Shown piece after piece: positions 1-9,242 of a stretch of DNA of 41,455 nt. The stretch is taken from contig JAFGTW010000026.1 in the NCBI GenBank assembly GCA_016938835.1, positions 1-41,455 on the forward strand. Direction: 5' to 3'. Position numbers and translations under genes: made by a program. Every line of letters begins with the position of its first letter. Position 1 is the stretch's first letter. Source of the DNA: Patescibacteria group bacterium (lineage in GTDB: Bacteria > Patescibacteriota > Patescibacteriia > Patescibacteriales > UBA12465). Under the pieces are notes generated by a model, which was not told the origin of the DNA, did no database searches, and saw only the letters and a list, made by a program, of their open reading frames with translations.

Positions 1-17
1 CTTTTTTGCTTACTTAT

Positions 18-1316
18 TTAGTATCTTTTTATAAATAATTTGCCGTTAGAATAGCTTTGAGCGGAATTTTTTATAGTATTTACATTAATATCAGTTGAAA
101 CACAATTACCAGTTTTGCGACCACTAGTACCTCCGTGACAATCGCCAAAGACACCATTACCCATATAGATAAAAACATGACCATTGCCTTGATCTGAATT
201 AGTTGGCGCCCAACCAATTAAATCTCCTACTTGTAGTGAAGCGACATTACCGTCCCAACTAGTTTGTTCTGAGAATATATCTCCAGTATAACTTGCCGCA
301 TCTTTATTTAATCCACATTTTAAAACAAAATTAGCAAATCCAGAGCAATCATTATAAACAGTATCATTTGGACCAGTAGAGCCTCTATTAGGGTTGTTAT
401 AAGTTACTTTACCTTTTGATTTTTTAATAATATCGGCTATGGTATCTGTTCCGCATTTAACTCCTGTAATTTGAGCAATTCCTTCCATATCAAGAGATAT
501 TGGCGTCGCTGCTTCTTTATCAGGAGTTATAAGTTTTTGCTCAATCATTTTTAATGATAAGGGTTTGAGTACAACTAAATTGGGATTAATTTGAGTAAGT
601 AATATATAAGAGCCAAATAATATCATTAAGCCTGTAATGCTTCCCACTATTAAGCTCTTGGCTTGAGTAATCTTAGTGACGTCACCAGCCGAAACGAGCC
701 AGATTAAACCACCAGCCATTAAAACGACCGCTGCTAAAATGCCGCCAATACCGAGCCCAAAAGTATATAAATATTGAATCAGCTGAGCAATCCAAGGAAT
801 GGAACAGGTGCCAGCGTTGTCTGGTTCAGTACAGGTTGCCGTGCTTAACTTTAAGGTATTAATATCTAAAATTTCTGGTTCAGGCATGGTGAATTTAGCC
901 TTTTCTACGGTTGTAGATCCAGGACAACAACAATAAGTGCGTTGTGATGAATAGAGCTGAACTGAGTTTGCAGGTTTAGTATTTGGATCACAGTCTGTAT
1001 ATGTAGAGGTATGTTCTGTAGATAGGCATCCACCCACAGTGACACTACCCTGTGTTAATGTGGAAATTTCTGTTCGCCAAGAGCAATTATAATCTATTTT
1101 TTCTTGACAACAACACACTTCATTTTCACCTAACCAATCTACTCCGCAATTTTGATAATCCGCCTCCACTTTTCCTCCATTAACAAAGCAAGTATCAGAT
1201 GCTTGATTGGTAGTTTTCGTTGCAGTTGAACAGTTTATCAATGTTGTAGTTTTAGCTATAACATGACTAGGTAGGAATAAAGAGAATAAAAATAATATAA
1301 ATATCAGTTTTTTCAT
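18..1316 (-). CDS. Secreted T4SS pilin-domain protein fused to a C-terminal NlpC/P60-type peptidoglycan hydrolase, with Cys-rich N-terminal region
   Basis: Signal peptide MKKLIFILFLFSLFLPSHVIA; Cys-rich segments; two-TM pilin-like block GIGGILAAVVLMAGGLIWLVSAGDVTKITQAKSLIVGSITGLMILFGSYILLTQINPNLV; C-terminal DCSGF...GDLIGW...GHVFIYMG resembling NlpC/P60 catalytic motifs. Start overlaps the porB stop (ATGA). Confidence 0.8.
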   Translation of the reverse strand: MKKLIFILFLFSLFLPSHVIAKTTTLINCSTATKTTNQASDTCFVNGGKVEADYQNCGVDWLGENEVCCCQEKIDYNCSWRTEISTLTQGSVTVGGCLSTEHTSTYTDCDPNTKPANSVQLYSSQRTYCCCPGSTTVEKAKFTMPEPEILDINTLKLSTATCTEPDNAGTCSIPWIAQLIQYLYTFGLGIGGILAAVVLMAGGLIWLVSAGDVTKITQAKSLIVGSITGLMILFGSYILLTQINPNLVVLKPLSLKMIEQKLITPDKEAATPISLDMEGIAQITGVKCGTDTIADIIKKSKGKVTYNNPNRGSTGPNDTVYNDCSGFANFVLKCGLNKDAASYTGDIFSEQTSWDGNVASLQVGDLIGWAPTNSDQGNGHVFIYMGNGVFGDCHGGTSGRKTGNCVSTDINVNTIKNSAQSYSNGKLFIKRY

Positions 1317-2182
1317 AGTTTAAAAAGTTTGATATTTTTATTGGCTAATGCTTGAATATTGCTTATTTCTTTCTGAGATAAATGTTTAAAACGTCCCTGA
1401 AGAGATAAATATGCACTTACAGGAAGGGCTTTGAAATTTTGATTAATGCTTGAAGTACTTAATATGCCGTTAACATATTCTAACAAAGGGTAAAGTCCAG
1501 TTTGCACCGCTAAGCGTCCACCTTGACCAGCTTGATTAGTTTTAATTTTCCAGCCAGGAATACAGGGACTTAATATCTGGATATATGATGGTCCAGGTGT
1601 CGCTAAAGCTTTTTTTACTTTATTGGTAATATCATCTGGAAAAGCGGTGGTGCTTTGGGCTACATAATTTAAACCATGAGCTAAAGCAATTTTTAGCATA
1701 TCTTTCTTTACCTGACTGGAGCCAAAACTTTTTTCACCAGCGGGCGTGGTAACAGTATTTGCGCCCCAAGGGGTTGAGCCTGAAGCTTGTATGCCAGTAT
1801 TGGAATAGGCCTCCGTATCGTAGCAGATATATAGAATATCTTCACCTCTTTCCCACATGCCACTAATTAGACCTAGGCCAATATCATAGGTGGCACCATC
1901 TCCTGCTTGAATTACTACTTTTGTTTTTTTCTTTTTTTTATTTAAAGCCGCTTTAATGCCACTAGCAATTGCTGCCGCATTTTCAAAAAGAGAGTGTATC
2001 CAAGGTAGTTGCCAGGCACTTTGAGGGTGGGCGGTAGTAGTTACCTCTAAACAACCGGTAGCACTAATTAAAATAGTGTCATCATTTAAAGCTCTCATAA
2101 CTGATTGAACAGCACTTAATTGACCGCAACCAGCACAAGCATTGTGTCCGGGGCTAAGTTTTTGTTTTGAATATTTTGACAT
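1313..2182 (-). CDS. porB: 2-oxoacid (pyruvate-type):ferredoxin oxidoreductase, beta subunit (TPP-binding)
   Basis: GHNACAGCGQ, GDGATYDIGLG, YDTEAYSNTGIQASGSTPWGA motifs typical of PorB. ORF is open from 2203; the internal Met (MSKYSKQKLSPGHN) at 2182 is the more likely start. Confidence 0.9.
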   Translation of the reverse strand: MSKYSKQKLSPGHNACAGCGQLSAVQSVMRALNDDTILISATGCLEVTTTAHPQSAWQLPWIHSLFENAAAIASGIKAALNKKKKKTKVVIQAGDGATYDIGLGLISGMWERGEDILYICYDTEAYSNTGIQASGSTPWGANTVTTPAGEKSFGSSQVKKDMLKIALAHGLNYVAQSTTAFPDDITNKVKKALATPGPSYIQILSPCIPGWKIKTNQAGQGGRLAVQTGLYPLLEYVNGILSTSSINQNFKALPVSAYLSLQGRFKHLSQKEISNIQALANKNIKLFKL

Positions 2183-2189
2183 ATAAGTT

Positions 2190-3170
2190 TTACCAAGTTC
2201 CATAGTCTTTACAACAAGTTAATCCTTCGCTACATCGGCGCCAACCCCAATCACTAGTGCAATCACTACTTGTAGAACACGTTGAACCCTCTTCATTACC
2301 GCAAGGTTCTCCTGCACTACCAAGTCCCACATAACAAGTATGACTATAACAATAATCATTAGGCCCGCCACAATTAGTTCCATCTTCTTGTTTAGAGCAA
2401 TCTGATGCTACACAGCTATCACTACCAAAAGTTTTTCTGTTTCCACAATAAAGATTTTCAAGTGTGTATTTTAATTTACCGCCACCAAAATTTTCTGTTG
2501 TGGCTGGACAGGAGCCTTCTTGAATAGATATACATATACTTTGTAATCCAGCAGTTATGCTGTTTGAATTATATACACAACAAGTATACTCTTCATTATT
2601 TGTGCAAGAAAATATATTATTTCCATTGTTTGAGCATGTTTCTCCTGGATCACATAATGAACCTGTAGTGCACTGCCCATTTTCATTTTTATCTACTAAT
2701 CCTTTTTTTGTATCACAACAATAGGTTACCTTTTCTATATATTTAATATCTGCTACTTTTAAATTAATCAAATTAGGATTAATTGTATTTAAAATTATCC
2801 AAGCACCAAATAATAGACTAAGTCCAGTAATACTGCCAATCATCAGGTTTTTAGCTTGACTAATCTTATCACTGCTGCCAGCGGAAGTTAACCAGATTAA
2901 ACCTCCGGACATTAACACCACGGCTGCCAGTATGCCTCCAATAGATAAGCCATAATTATAGAAGGCTTGAATTAATTGCCCAATATAAGTAGTACTTCTT
3001 TCATCCAGAGTGGTAGTGGTATTAAATCCAGGTATTCCGACTTGAGGCTGAAAAACAATAGGGTCTTCAATAGCAGCGTGGGCTATACTTGGCATAAAAC
3101 TAATCAAGCTAAAAAATAGCCAGCTTATCAGATTCAGTTTTATTAAATTTATAGCCTTATTTTTTTTCAT
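2190..3170 (-). CDS. Secreted T4SS pilin-domain protein with long Cys-rich C-terminal extension
   Basis: Internal start MKKNKAINLIKLNLISWLFFSLISFMPSIAHA (signal peptide) 4 nt after the porA stop; pilin block GLSIGGILAAVVLMSGGLIWLTSAGSSDKISQAKNLMIGSITGLSLLFGAWIILNTINPNL paralogous to the 18..1316 product; many Cys downstream. Confidence 0.75.
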   Translation of the reverse strand: MKKNKAINLIKLNLISWLFFSLISFMPSIAHAAIEDPIVFQPQVGIPGFNTTTTLDERSTTYIGQLIQAFYNYGLSIGGILAAVVLMSGGLIWLTSAGSSDKISQAKNLMIGSITGLSLLFGAWIILNTINPNLINLKVADIKYIEKVTYCCDTKKGLVDKNENGQCTTGSLCDPGETCSNNGNNIFSCTNNEEYTCCVYNSNSITAGLQSICISIQEGSCPATTENFGGGKLKYTLENLYCGNRKTFGSDSCVASDCSKQEDGTNCGGPNDYCYSHTCYVGLGSAGEPCGNEEGSTCSTSSDCTSDWGWRRCSEGLTCCKDYGTW

Positions 3171-3174
3171 ATTT

Positions 3175-4329
3175 TTACCAGAATTTAATTTGTGCCCGCT
3201 TGGCAGACTTAATAATATTTTGAATTGTTTTAATATTAATATCACGTCCGCCTAGGCCGACGATATGATTACTAGTGATACCCTTAAAGTGAGGAAGAGA
3301 AGCAGCAACATCACTATATAAAGGACCATAAGCTCCACTAGACATTGCTTTTTCAATAACAGCGATATGCTTACATTGATAAGCAATTTTCTGTAGGCTT
3401 TTTTTAGGAAAAGGGCGATAGCTACGAATTTTTAAAATGCCAACATTTTTATTATGCCTTAAAGTTTCTTTAATCGTTCCTACAACTGAACCCATAGCTA
3501 CTAATAAAGTGCTGGGGTTTTTTGGTCCACAATATTCAGTTAGACCATCATCCAAACAAGCTTTAACCGAAATAGGGCTAGGGAGAATGTTTTTCCAATC
3601 TTTATAATATTTGGGAAAAACTGTAATTATATGCTTTAAATCTTCATCTATTCGCTTTTTTTCTAACCAAAAGTGTTCAGGAGTAAAAAAAGCGCCAAGA
3701 GTTACTGGTTTTTTTGGATTAAGATAAGTCCCTAATGCTGGCTTATAGGAGGGTAAGAATTTTTTAATATCACTTTTGCTAGGGATAATTACATTTTCAA
3801 ATGAGTGCGTTAAAATAAAGCCATCAATATTAACAGTGGCCGGAAGATTAAATTCTTCGGCTAATTTATAAGCAATAATATGCAAGTCAACCGCTTCTTG
3901 GTGATTTTCAGCGAAGAACATCGTCCAACTGGCGTCGCGCATCGCCATCGCATCGCTATGATCATTCCAAATACTTATCGGACCGCCAACGGCGCGATTA
4001 GCCACCGTCATCACGACTGGTAGACGTAAGCCGGAAGCATTATATAAAACCTCCATCATTAAAACTAAACCTTGAGAACTAGTAGCACTATAAACGCGAC
4101 TACCAGTGGCGCTGGCGCCGACGACAATAGAGGCAGCAGCAAATTCGCTTTCTGCTCGCAAATATTCATAGTTTGCTTTGCCTTGCGCTTTAAACTTAGC
4201 TAAGTCTTCTACAATATGTGTTTGTGGGGTAATAGGATAGGCAGAAACTACATCTGGTTGAATATTGGCTATAGTTAGAGATACAGCATTAGATCCTTCT
4301 AAAAATTGAGTTTTTATATTTTTTTTCAT
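3175..4329 (-). CDS. porA: 2-oxoacid (pyruvate-type):ferredoxin oxidoreductase, alpha subunit
   Basis: YPITPQTHIVE, EYLRAESEFAAASIVVGASATGSRVYSATSSQGL, VGLGGRDIN: PorA hallmarks. Confidence 0.9.
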   Translation of the reverse strand: MKKNIKTQFLEGSNAVSLTIANIQPDVVSAYPITPQTHIVEDLAKFKAQGKANYEYLRAESEFAAASIVVGASATGSRVYSATSSQGLVLMMEVLYNASGLRLPVVMTVANRAVGGPISIWNDHSDAMAMRDASWTMFFAENHQEAVDLHIIAYKLAEEFNLPATVNIDGFILTHSFENVIIPSKSDIKKFLPSYKPALGTYLNPKKPVTLGAFFTPEHFWLEKKRIDEDLKHIITVFPKYYKDWKNILPSPISVKACLDDGLTEYCGPKNPSTLLVAMGSVVGTIKETLRHNKNVGILKIRSYRPFPKKSLQKIAYQCKHIAVIEKAMSSGAYGPLYSDVAASLPHFKGITSNHIVGLGGRDINIKTIQNIIKSAKRAQIKFW

Positions 4330-4332
4330 AAG

Positions 4333-4614
4333 TTAAAAATCTTTCTCCATTTTAATGGCTTTGACTGGGCATTCGGCAGCACACAAACCGCAGCCCTTGC
4401 AATAATCATAATCAACTTCAGCTTTTAATTTGCCCTCTTTATCTTTTTTCATCATAATACAATTGTCTGGGCAGAATTTAGCACAACGAGAACAGCCAAT
4501 GCAAATATTTTTATCAATCACTGGTTTTTCAGTGCGCCAGTCTCCTGTTTTATTATTTAAGGCTGAGCCGGGAGTGGTAATTGGTGGTTGAAATCTATTT
4601 TTATTTTCTGACAT
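4333..4614 (-). CDS. porD: 2-oxoacid:ferredoxin oxidoreductase, delta subunit (2x[4Fe-4S] ferredoxin)
   Basis: CIGCSRCAKFCPDNC and CKGCGLCAAECP motifs; position between porA and porG. Confidence 0.88.
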   Translation of the reverse strand: MSENKNRFQPPITTPGSALNNKTGDWRTEKPVIDKNICIGCSRCAKFCPDNCIMMKKDKEGKLKAEVDYDYCKGCGLCAAECPVKAIKMEKDF

Positions 4615-5164
4615 ATGTATAGGCCTCAGTAATAGCGGCTTTATTTTTATTAATTAAAGATTGGTCTTTTTCAGCAAATTTTTCACTGATAGCAGATAAC
4701 AAAGATTTTAATTTAATAATTTTATTTTGCTTGATAAAAGCACCTAAAATTACAGTATTAACAATATTTTTTCCTAATAGACGTAGAGCAATTTCAGTAG
4801 CAGGGCTGCTGGTTATATTTTTAGCTGGTATTTTTTTATTTAATAACTGACTAATTGTTTTTGGATTTTCTGGGCTATTAATAATCAATTTAGTATTTTT
4901 TTTTATGCCAAATAAAACCTCGCTGCTATGAAGAAGGCTGGCGTCTTGTATAATTAAAATATCTGGTTCTTGTATTTGCTCACGGGTAATAATAGCTTGG
5001 TTATCTATGCGTACAAAAGATTGAATTGGTGCTCCACTGCGCTCAACACCAAAAGCAGGGAAGGCCTGAGCAAAATAACCTTCTTTAAAGGCGGCCAAAG
5101 CTAAAAGCTCAGCGGCTGTTACCACTCCTTGCCCACCACGGCCATGAATACGAATTTGAATCAT
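4601..5164 (-). CDS. porG: 2-oxoacid:ferredoxin oxidoreductase, gamma subunit
   Basis: IRIHGRGGQGVVTAAELLALAAFKEGYFAQAFPAFGVERSGAPIQSFVRI, typical PorG N-terminus. Confidence 0.9.
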   Translation of the reverse strand: MIQIRIHGRGGQGVVTAAELLALAAFKEGYFAQAFPAFGVERSGAPIQSFVRIDNQAIITREQIQEPDILIIQDASLLHSSEVLFGIKKNTKLIINSPENPKTISQLLNKKIPAKNITSSPATEIALRLLGKNIVNTVILGAFIKQNKIIKLKSLLSAISEKFAEKDQSLINKNKAAITEAYTYVRK

Positions 5165-5171
5165 AAACTAT

Positions 5172-5924
5172 TTATTGGGCTAAAAGCCCGTCAATAATAC
5201 TAGTAAAATATTCTTCTGGATAGTAGCCAGTAATTTTATAGCGATTAATAAACCAAGTTGGTGTACCCTCTGAGCCTAAAAGTTCAGCATCAGCAAAGTC
5301 ATCATTAAGACGATAAAGATATGTTTTATTATCTAAACAAGTAGCAAAATCAGCACTGTTTAATTTTAATTCCTGTGCCATTGTTTTTAATTTGTCGGAT
5401 AGCTCTACTTCATTCAATTTGCTAATATCGTCTTGTTGATTAAATAATAAATGATTCATTTCCCAAAACTTGTTTTGCACGCCAGCACAATTAGCAGCTA
5501 GAGCTAATTCAATGGAGTTCATATGTAAAGGATAGTCACGAAAAGTGATACGAATTTGATCACCGTATTGATTGGCAAGACTTCTAATTACTGGTTCTGC
5601 TTGCATGCAGTAAGGGCAAGCGTAATCAGAAAAAATGACAATTTTTACTTTAGCATTAATTGGCCCTAGACTATAATTTTCTCCGCGGCCATCAATTGCT
5701 TGAGTGATTTTTTGAATTTCAGCTTCTTGGTTAAGAGATGCCTGATTGCCTTTAATATCTTTTATTTGCACAATAATATAATTAGCAGCTGTTACTATAA
5801 AAATTAATAAGAATAGACCAAAAATTATTATAACAACTCCCCACCACTTTTTATACCAGGGAAGTAGTTTATTTTTATGTCTATTCTTCATTTCTAAATA
5901 TTCTATGCGCTCATTTAAACTCAT
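5172..5924 (-). CDS. Membrane-anchored DsbA-family thiol:disulfide oxidoreductase
   Basis: Single TM (WGVVIIIFGLFLLIFIVTAANYIIV) then thioredoxin fold with DYACPYCMQAEPVIRSL and GTPTWFIN cis-Pro loop. Confidence 0.85.
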   Translation of the reverse strand: MSLNERIEYLEMKNRHKNKLLPWYKKWWGVVIIIFGLFLLIFIVTAANYIIVQIKDIKGNQASLNQEAEIQKITQAIDGRGENYSLGPINAKVKIVIFSDYACPYCMQAEPVIRSLANQYGDQIRITFRDYPLHMNSIELALAANCAGVQNKFWEMNHLLFNQQDDISKLNEVELSDKLKTMAQELKLNSADFATCLDNKTYLYRLNDDFADAELLGSEGTPTWFINRYKITGYYPEEYFTSIIDGLLAQ

Positions 5925-6045
5925 ATATTTGATTGAAAAAAGCTTATTTTTTCTTTATACTAAATAAGTATTTAATTTAACTATATTATATCATAAGCAT
6001 CTCTTTGTGGCTATTTAGTTGGTGTTAATTGATAAAATTTATCTT

Positions 6046-6807
6046 ATGAAAATAATTTCTTGGAATATAAATGGGATAAGAGCTGTTATGAAGAAGGGTT
6101 TTGCTTCTTTTTTAAAGCAAGAAAAGCCGGATATTCTTTGTCTGCAAGAGATAAAAATAGATGAAAAGACTAGAAGCAGTTTAAAATTAGAATTTACTGA
6201 TTATCAAGCTTTTTGGCACGGAGCAGAGCGTCCTGGTTATAGCGGTACGGCAATTTTAGTAAAAAATAACTTAAATTATCGGGTTAAAAATGGTTTTGGT
6301 AATGAAGAGTATGATCAGGAGGGGAGAGTACAAGTGTTGGAATTAGAACAAGCTTATTTACTTAATGTTTATTTTCCTAATGCTAACCAAGAATTAAGTC
6401 GCTTACCATATCGCTTAGCTTTTAATGAGGAGCTATTAAAATTTATCAAAAAATTAGAAAAAAAGAAGGCAGTGATTATCACTGGTGATTTTAATGTAGC
6501 TTATCAGGAAATTGATTTAGCGCGACCGAAGGAAAATGAAGGCAAGGCCGGTTTTACTAAGGAGGAGAGAGGTTGGTTTGGCAAATTGTTAAAGGCTGAT
6601 TATCTTGACTCTTTTCGTCTGCTTCATCCGGAAAAAATTCAGTATTCTTGGTGGAGTTTTCGGGCTGCTGCGCGCGTTCGTAATGTTGGTTGGCGGATTG
6701 ACTATTTTGTAATTTCCGCTAAACTTAGAAAAAAGATAAGTAAAGCTTTTATTCTCGACCAGGTTCAGGGATCGGACCATGCGCCAGTCGGAATTGAGCT
6801 TGAATAG
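6046..6807 (+). CDS. xth: Exodeoxyribonuclease III (AP endonuclease family)
   Basis: MKIISWNINGIRAVMKKG, LCLQEIK, GDFNVA, SDHAPVGIEL motifs. The ORF track start at 6019 is a TTG; ATG 6046 preferred. Confidence 0.9.
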   Translation: MKIISWNINGIRAVMKKGFASFLKQEKPDILCLQEIKIDEKTRSSLKLEFTDYQAFWHGAERPGYSGTAILVKNNLNYRVKNGFGNEEYDQEGRVQVLELEQAYLLNVYFPNANQELSRLPYRLAFNEELLKFIKKLEKKKAVIITGDFNVAYQEIDLARPKENEGKAGFTKEERGWFGKLLKADYLDSFRLLHPEKIQYSWWSFRAAARVRNVGWRIDYFVISAKLRKKISKAFILDQVQGSDHAPVGIELE

Positions 6808-6812
6808 TATAT

Positions 6813-9239
6813 ATGTATGATTATCTCAAAATAGAAAAAAAATGGCAACAGCAATGGGTAGAAAGTAATTTATATCAAGTAAAAGAAGATAAGGCTAAAC
6901 CTAAATATTATGTGCTTGATATGTTTCCTTATCCTTCTGGTGATGGCTTACATGTGGGTCATCCAAAAGGATATATTGCTACTGATATTATTGCACGAAA
7001 ACGAAGCATGGAAGGCTTTCAAGTTCTTCATCCGATGGGTTGGGACGCTTTTGGCTTGCCAGCAGAAAATTATGCCCTTAAGAATAAGGTACATCCACGT
7101 GTCGCTGTAGAAAAAAATATTATTAATTTTAAACGCCAATTAAGCTTGCTTGGCTTTTCTTATGACTGGAGCAGAGAAATAAATACTACTGATCCTGCAT
7201 ATTATCGTTGGACACAATGGGCTTTTTTGCAAATGTGGCACAAAGGTTTAGCTTATGAATCATTTGCTCCTATTAATTGGTGTCCTTCTTGTCAGACCGG
7301 TTTAGCTAATGAAGATTTAGATGATGGTTGTTGTGAGCGTTGCGGGACTCTAGTAGAACAAAAACCAATGCGCCAGTGGGTCTTAAAAATTACTGATTAT
7401 GCCGATCGTTTATTAAATGATTTAGATAAATTACCTGATTGGGAAGAAGCAATTAAGGAAATGCAACGTAATTGGATTGGACGTAGCGAGGGGGCGGAAA
7501 TTAAATTTAAAATTAAGAATACAACAGCTAATATTACTGTTTTTACTACTCGCCTTGATACAATTTTTGGTTGTACCTATGTGGTTTTAGCTCCAGAAAA
7601 TGAATTGTTGCAGAATTTGAAAGATAAGATAAAAAATTGGGCGGAAGTGGAAAAATATATTGAAGAAGTAAAAAATAAAACTGATTTACAGCGTACGGAT
7701 TTAAATAAAGAAAAAACAGGGGTCGTTTTAGAAGGAGTTAAGGCTATTAATCCCTTTAATCAAGAGGAAGTGTTGGTTTATGCGGCAGATTATGTTTTAA
7801 ATTCTTATGGCACTGGCGCAGTAATGGCAGTACCGGCTCATGATGACAGAGATTTTGCTTTTGCGATTAAACATAATTTATTAATTCGTCGCGTAATTAC
7901 TGATGAAACCGAAGACGACTTAGACGAAGCTTTCACTAATGATGGCAAATTAATTAAATCTGGAGAATTTTCTGGGTTAAATTCAGCCGAAGCACGTCAA
8001 AAAATGTCTGATTATTTAGAAAAAAATGATGTCGGACAGAAAAAAATTAATTATAAAATTAAAGATTGGGTATATTCTCGTCAACGGTATTGGGGAGAAC
8101 CAATTCCTCTGATTCATTGTAAAAAGTGCGGAGTAGTGGCAGTCCCAGAGAGTGATTTGCCGGTTGTTTTGCCGGAGGTCAAAAGCTATGAACCAACCGG
8201 AACAGGAGAGTCGCCTTTAGCGGCGATTACTGATTGGGTAAATGTTGACTGTCCTCAATGTGGTGCTAAGGCAAAAAGGGAAACAAACACCATGCCTCAA
8301 TGGGGAGGTTCTTGTTGGTATTATCTACGTTATCTTGATCCCAAAAATGAGCAAGCTTTAGTAGCAAAGGATAAAGATAAATATTGGTCGCCGGTGGATC
8401 TGTATGTAGGTGGAGCCGAACATGCTACTCGTCATCTTATTTATGCTCGTTTTTGGCATAAGTTTTTATTTGATATTGGTGTTGTTAGTCATGAAGAGCC
8501 TTTTACTAGTTTAAAACACGTAGGTTTAATTATGGGGGAGGATGAACGTAAAATGAGTAAGCGCTGGGGCAATGTTATTAATCCTGATGATATGGTTGAA
8601 CGCTTTGGTGCTGATGCTTTGCGCGTTTATGAGATGTTTATGGGTCCTTTTGATCAGGCGGCGGCTTGGAATACTAATGGCTTATCCGGAACAAGAAAGT
8701 TTTTAGAAAAAGTGAATCTTATTTTTGATAGCAGGGAGGACTTACCTTTTAAAGAGGATAAAACTATTGTTGCGCTTTTACATAAAACTATTAAAAAAGT
8801 TTCCGAAGATATTGATGATTTTCATTTCAACACAGCTATTTCCGCCTTAATGATTTTGGTTAATGGTATTAGCGAATACAGGCAAATAAATAAAGCCCTC
8901 CCTTTAAATAAGGAACAGTTGGCTTTGTTTCTAAAACTTTTATCTCCACTAGCTCCACATTTAAGCGAGGAATTATGGGAGAAAATAGGGCAGGCGGAGA
9001 GTATTTTTCTTTCCAGTTGGCCAAAGTATGACGAAAAATTAATTAAAGACGAAATTATAACTTATATTGTTCAAGTTAATGGTAGGCTAAGAGCTCAACT
9101 TGAGATGCCAGCTGATGCTACGGAAAGAGAAGTGATTGATCGTGCTCAAGCAGAAGTTGGAGTTATTAAATGGCTAGAGGGAAAGGAAATTAAAAAAATC
9201 ATTTTTGTGCCCGGTAAATTAGTTAATTTTGTGGTTTAA
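6813..9239 (+). CDS. leuS: Leucine--tRNA ligase
   Basis: MFPYPSGDGLHVGHPKGY (HIGH), EDERKMSKRWGNVINPDD (KMSKR), MRQWVLKITDYA. Confidence 0.95.
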   Translation: MYDYLKIEKKWQQQWVESNLYQVKEDKAKPKYYVLDMFPYPSGDGLHVGHPKGYIATDIIARKRSMEGFQVLHPMGWDAFGLPAENYALKNKVHPRVAVEKNIINFKRQLSLLGFSYDWSREINTTDPAYYRWTQWAFLQMWHKGLAYESFAPINWCPSCQTGLANEDLDDGCCERCGTLVEQKPMRQWVLKITDYADRLLNDLDKLPDWEEAIKEMQRNWIGRSEGAEIKFKIKNTTANITVFTTRLDTIFGCTYVVLAPENELLQNLKDKIKNWAEVEKYIEEVKNKTDLQRTDLNKEKTGVVLEGVKAINPFNQEEVLVYAADYVLNSYGTGAVMAVPAHDDRDFAFAIKHNLLIRRVITDETEDDLDEAFTNDGKLIKSGEFSGLNSAEARQKMSDYLEKNDVGQKKINYKIKDWVYSRQRYWGEPIPLIHCKKCGVVAVPESDLPVVLPEVKSYEPTGTGESPLAAITDWVNVDCPQCGAKAKRETNTMPQWGGSCWYYLRYLDPKNEQALVAKDKDKYWSPVDLYVGGAEHATRHLIYARFWHKFLFDIGVVSHEEPFTSLKHVGLIMGEDERKMSKRWGNVINPDDMVERFGADALRVYEMFMGPFDQAAAWNTNGLSGTRKFLEKVNLIFDSREDLPFKEDKTIVALLHKTIKKVSEDIDDFHFNTAISALMILVNGISEYRQINKALPLNKEQLALFLKLLSPLAPHLSEELWEKIGQAESIFLSSWPKYDEKLIKDEIITYIVQVNGRLRAQLEMPADATEREVIDRAQAEVGVIKWLEGKEIKKIIFVPGKLVNFVV

Positions 9240-9242
9240 TGT

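Noticed and set aside
3171-3245. 71-nt overlap between the pilin ORF (2190..3245) and porA
   Set aside because: An internal Met at 3170 with a clear signal peptide gives a normal 4-nt gap; the longer N-terminus is non-signal-like.
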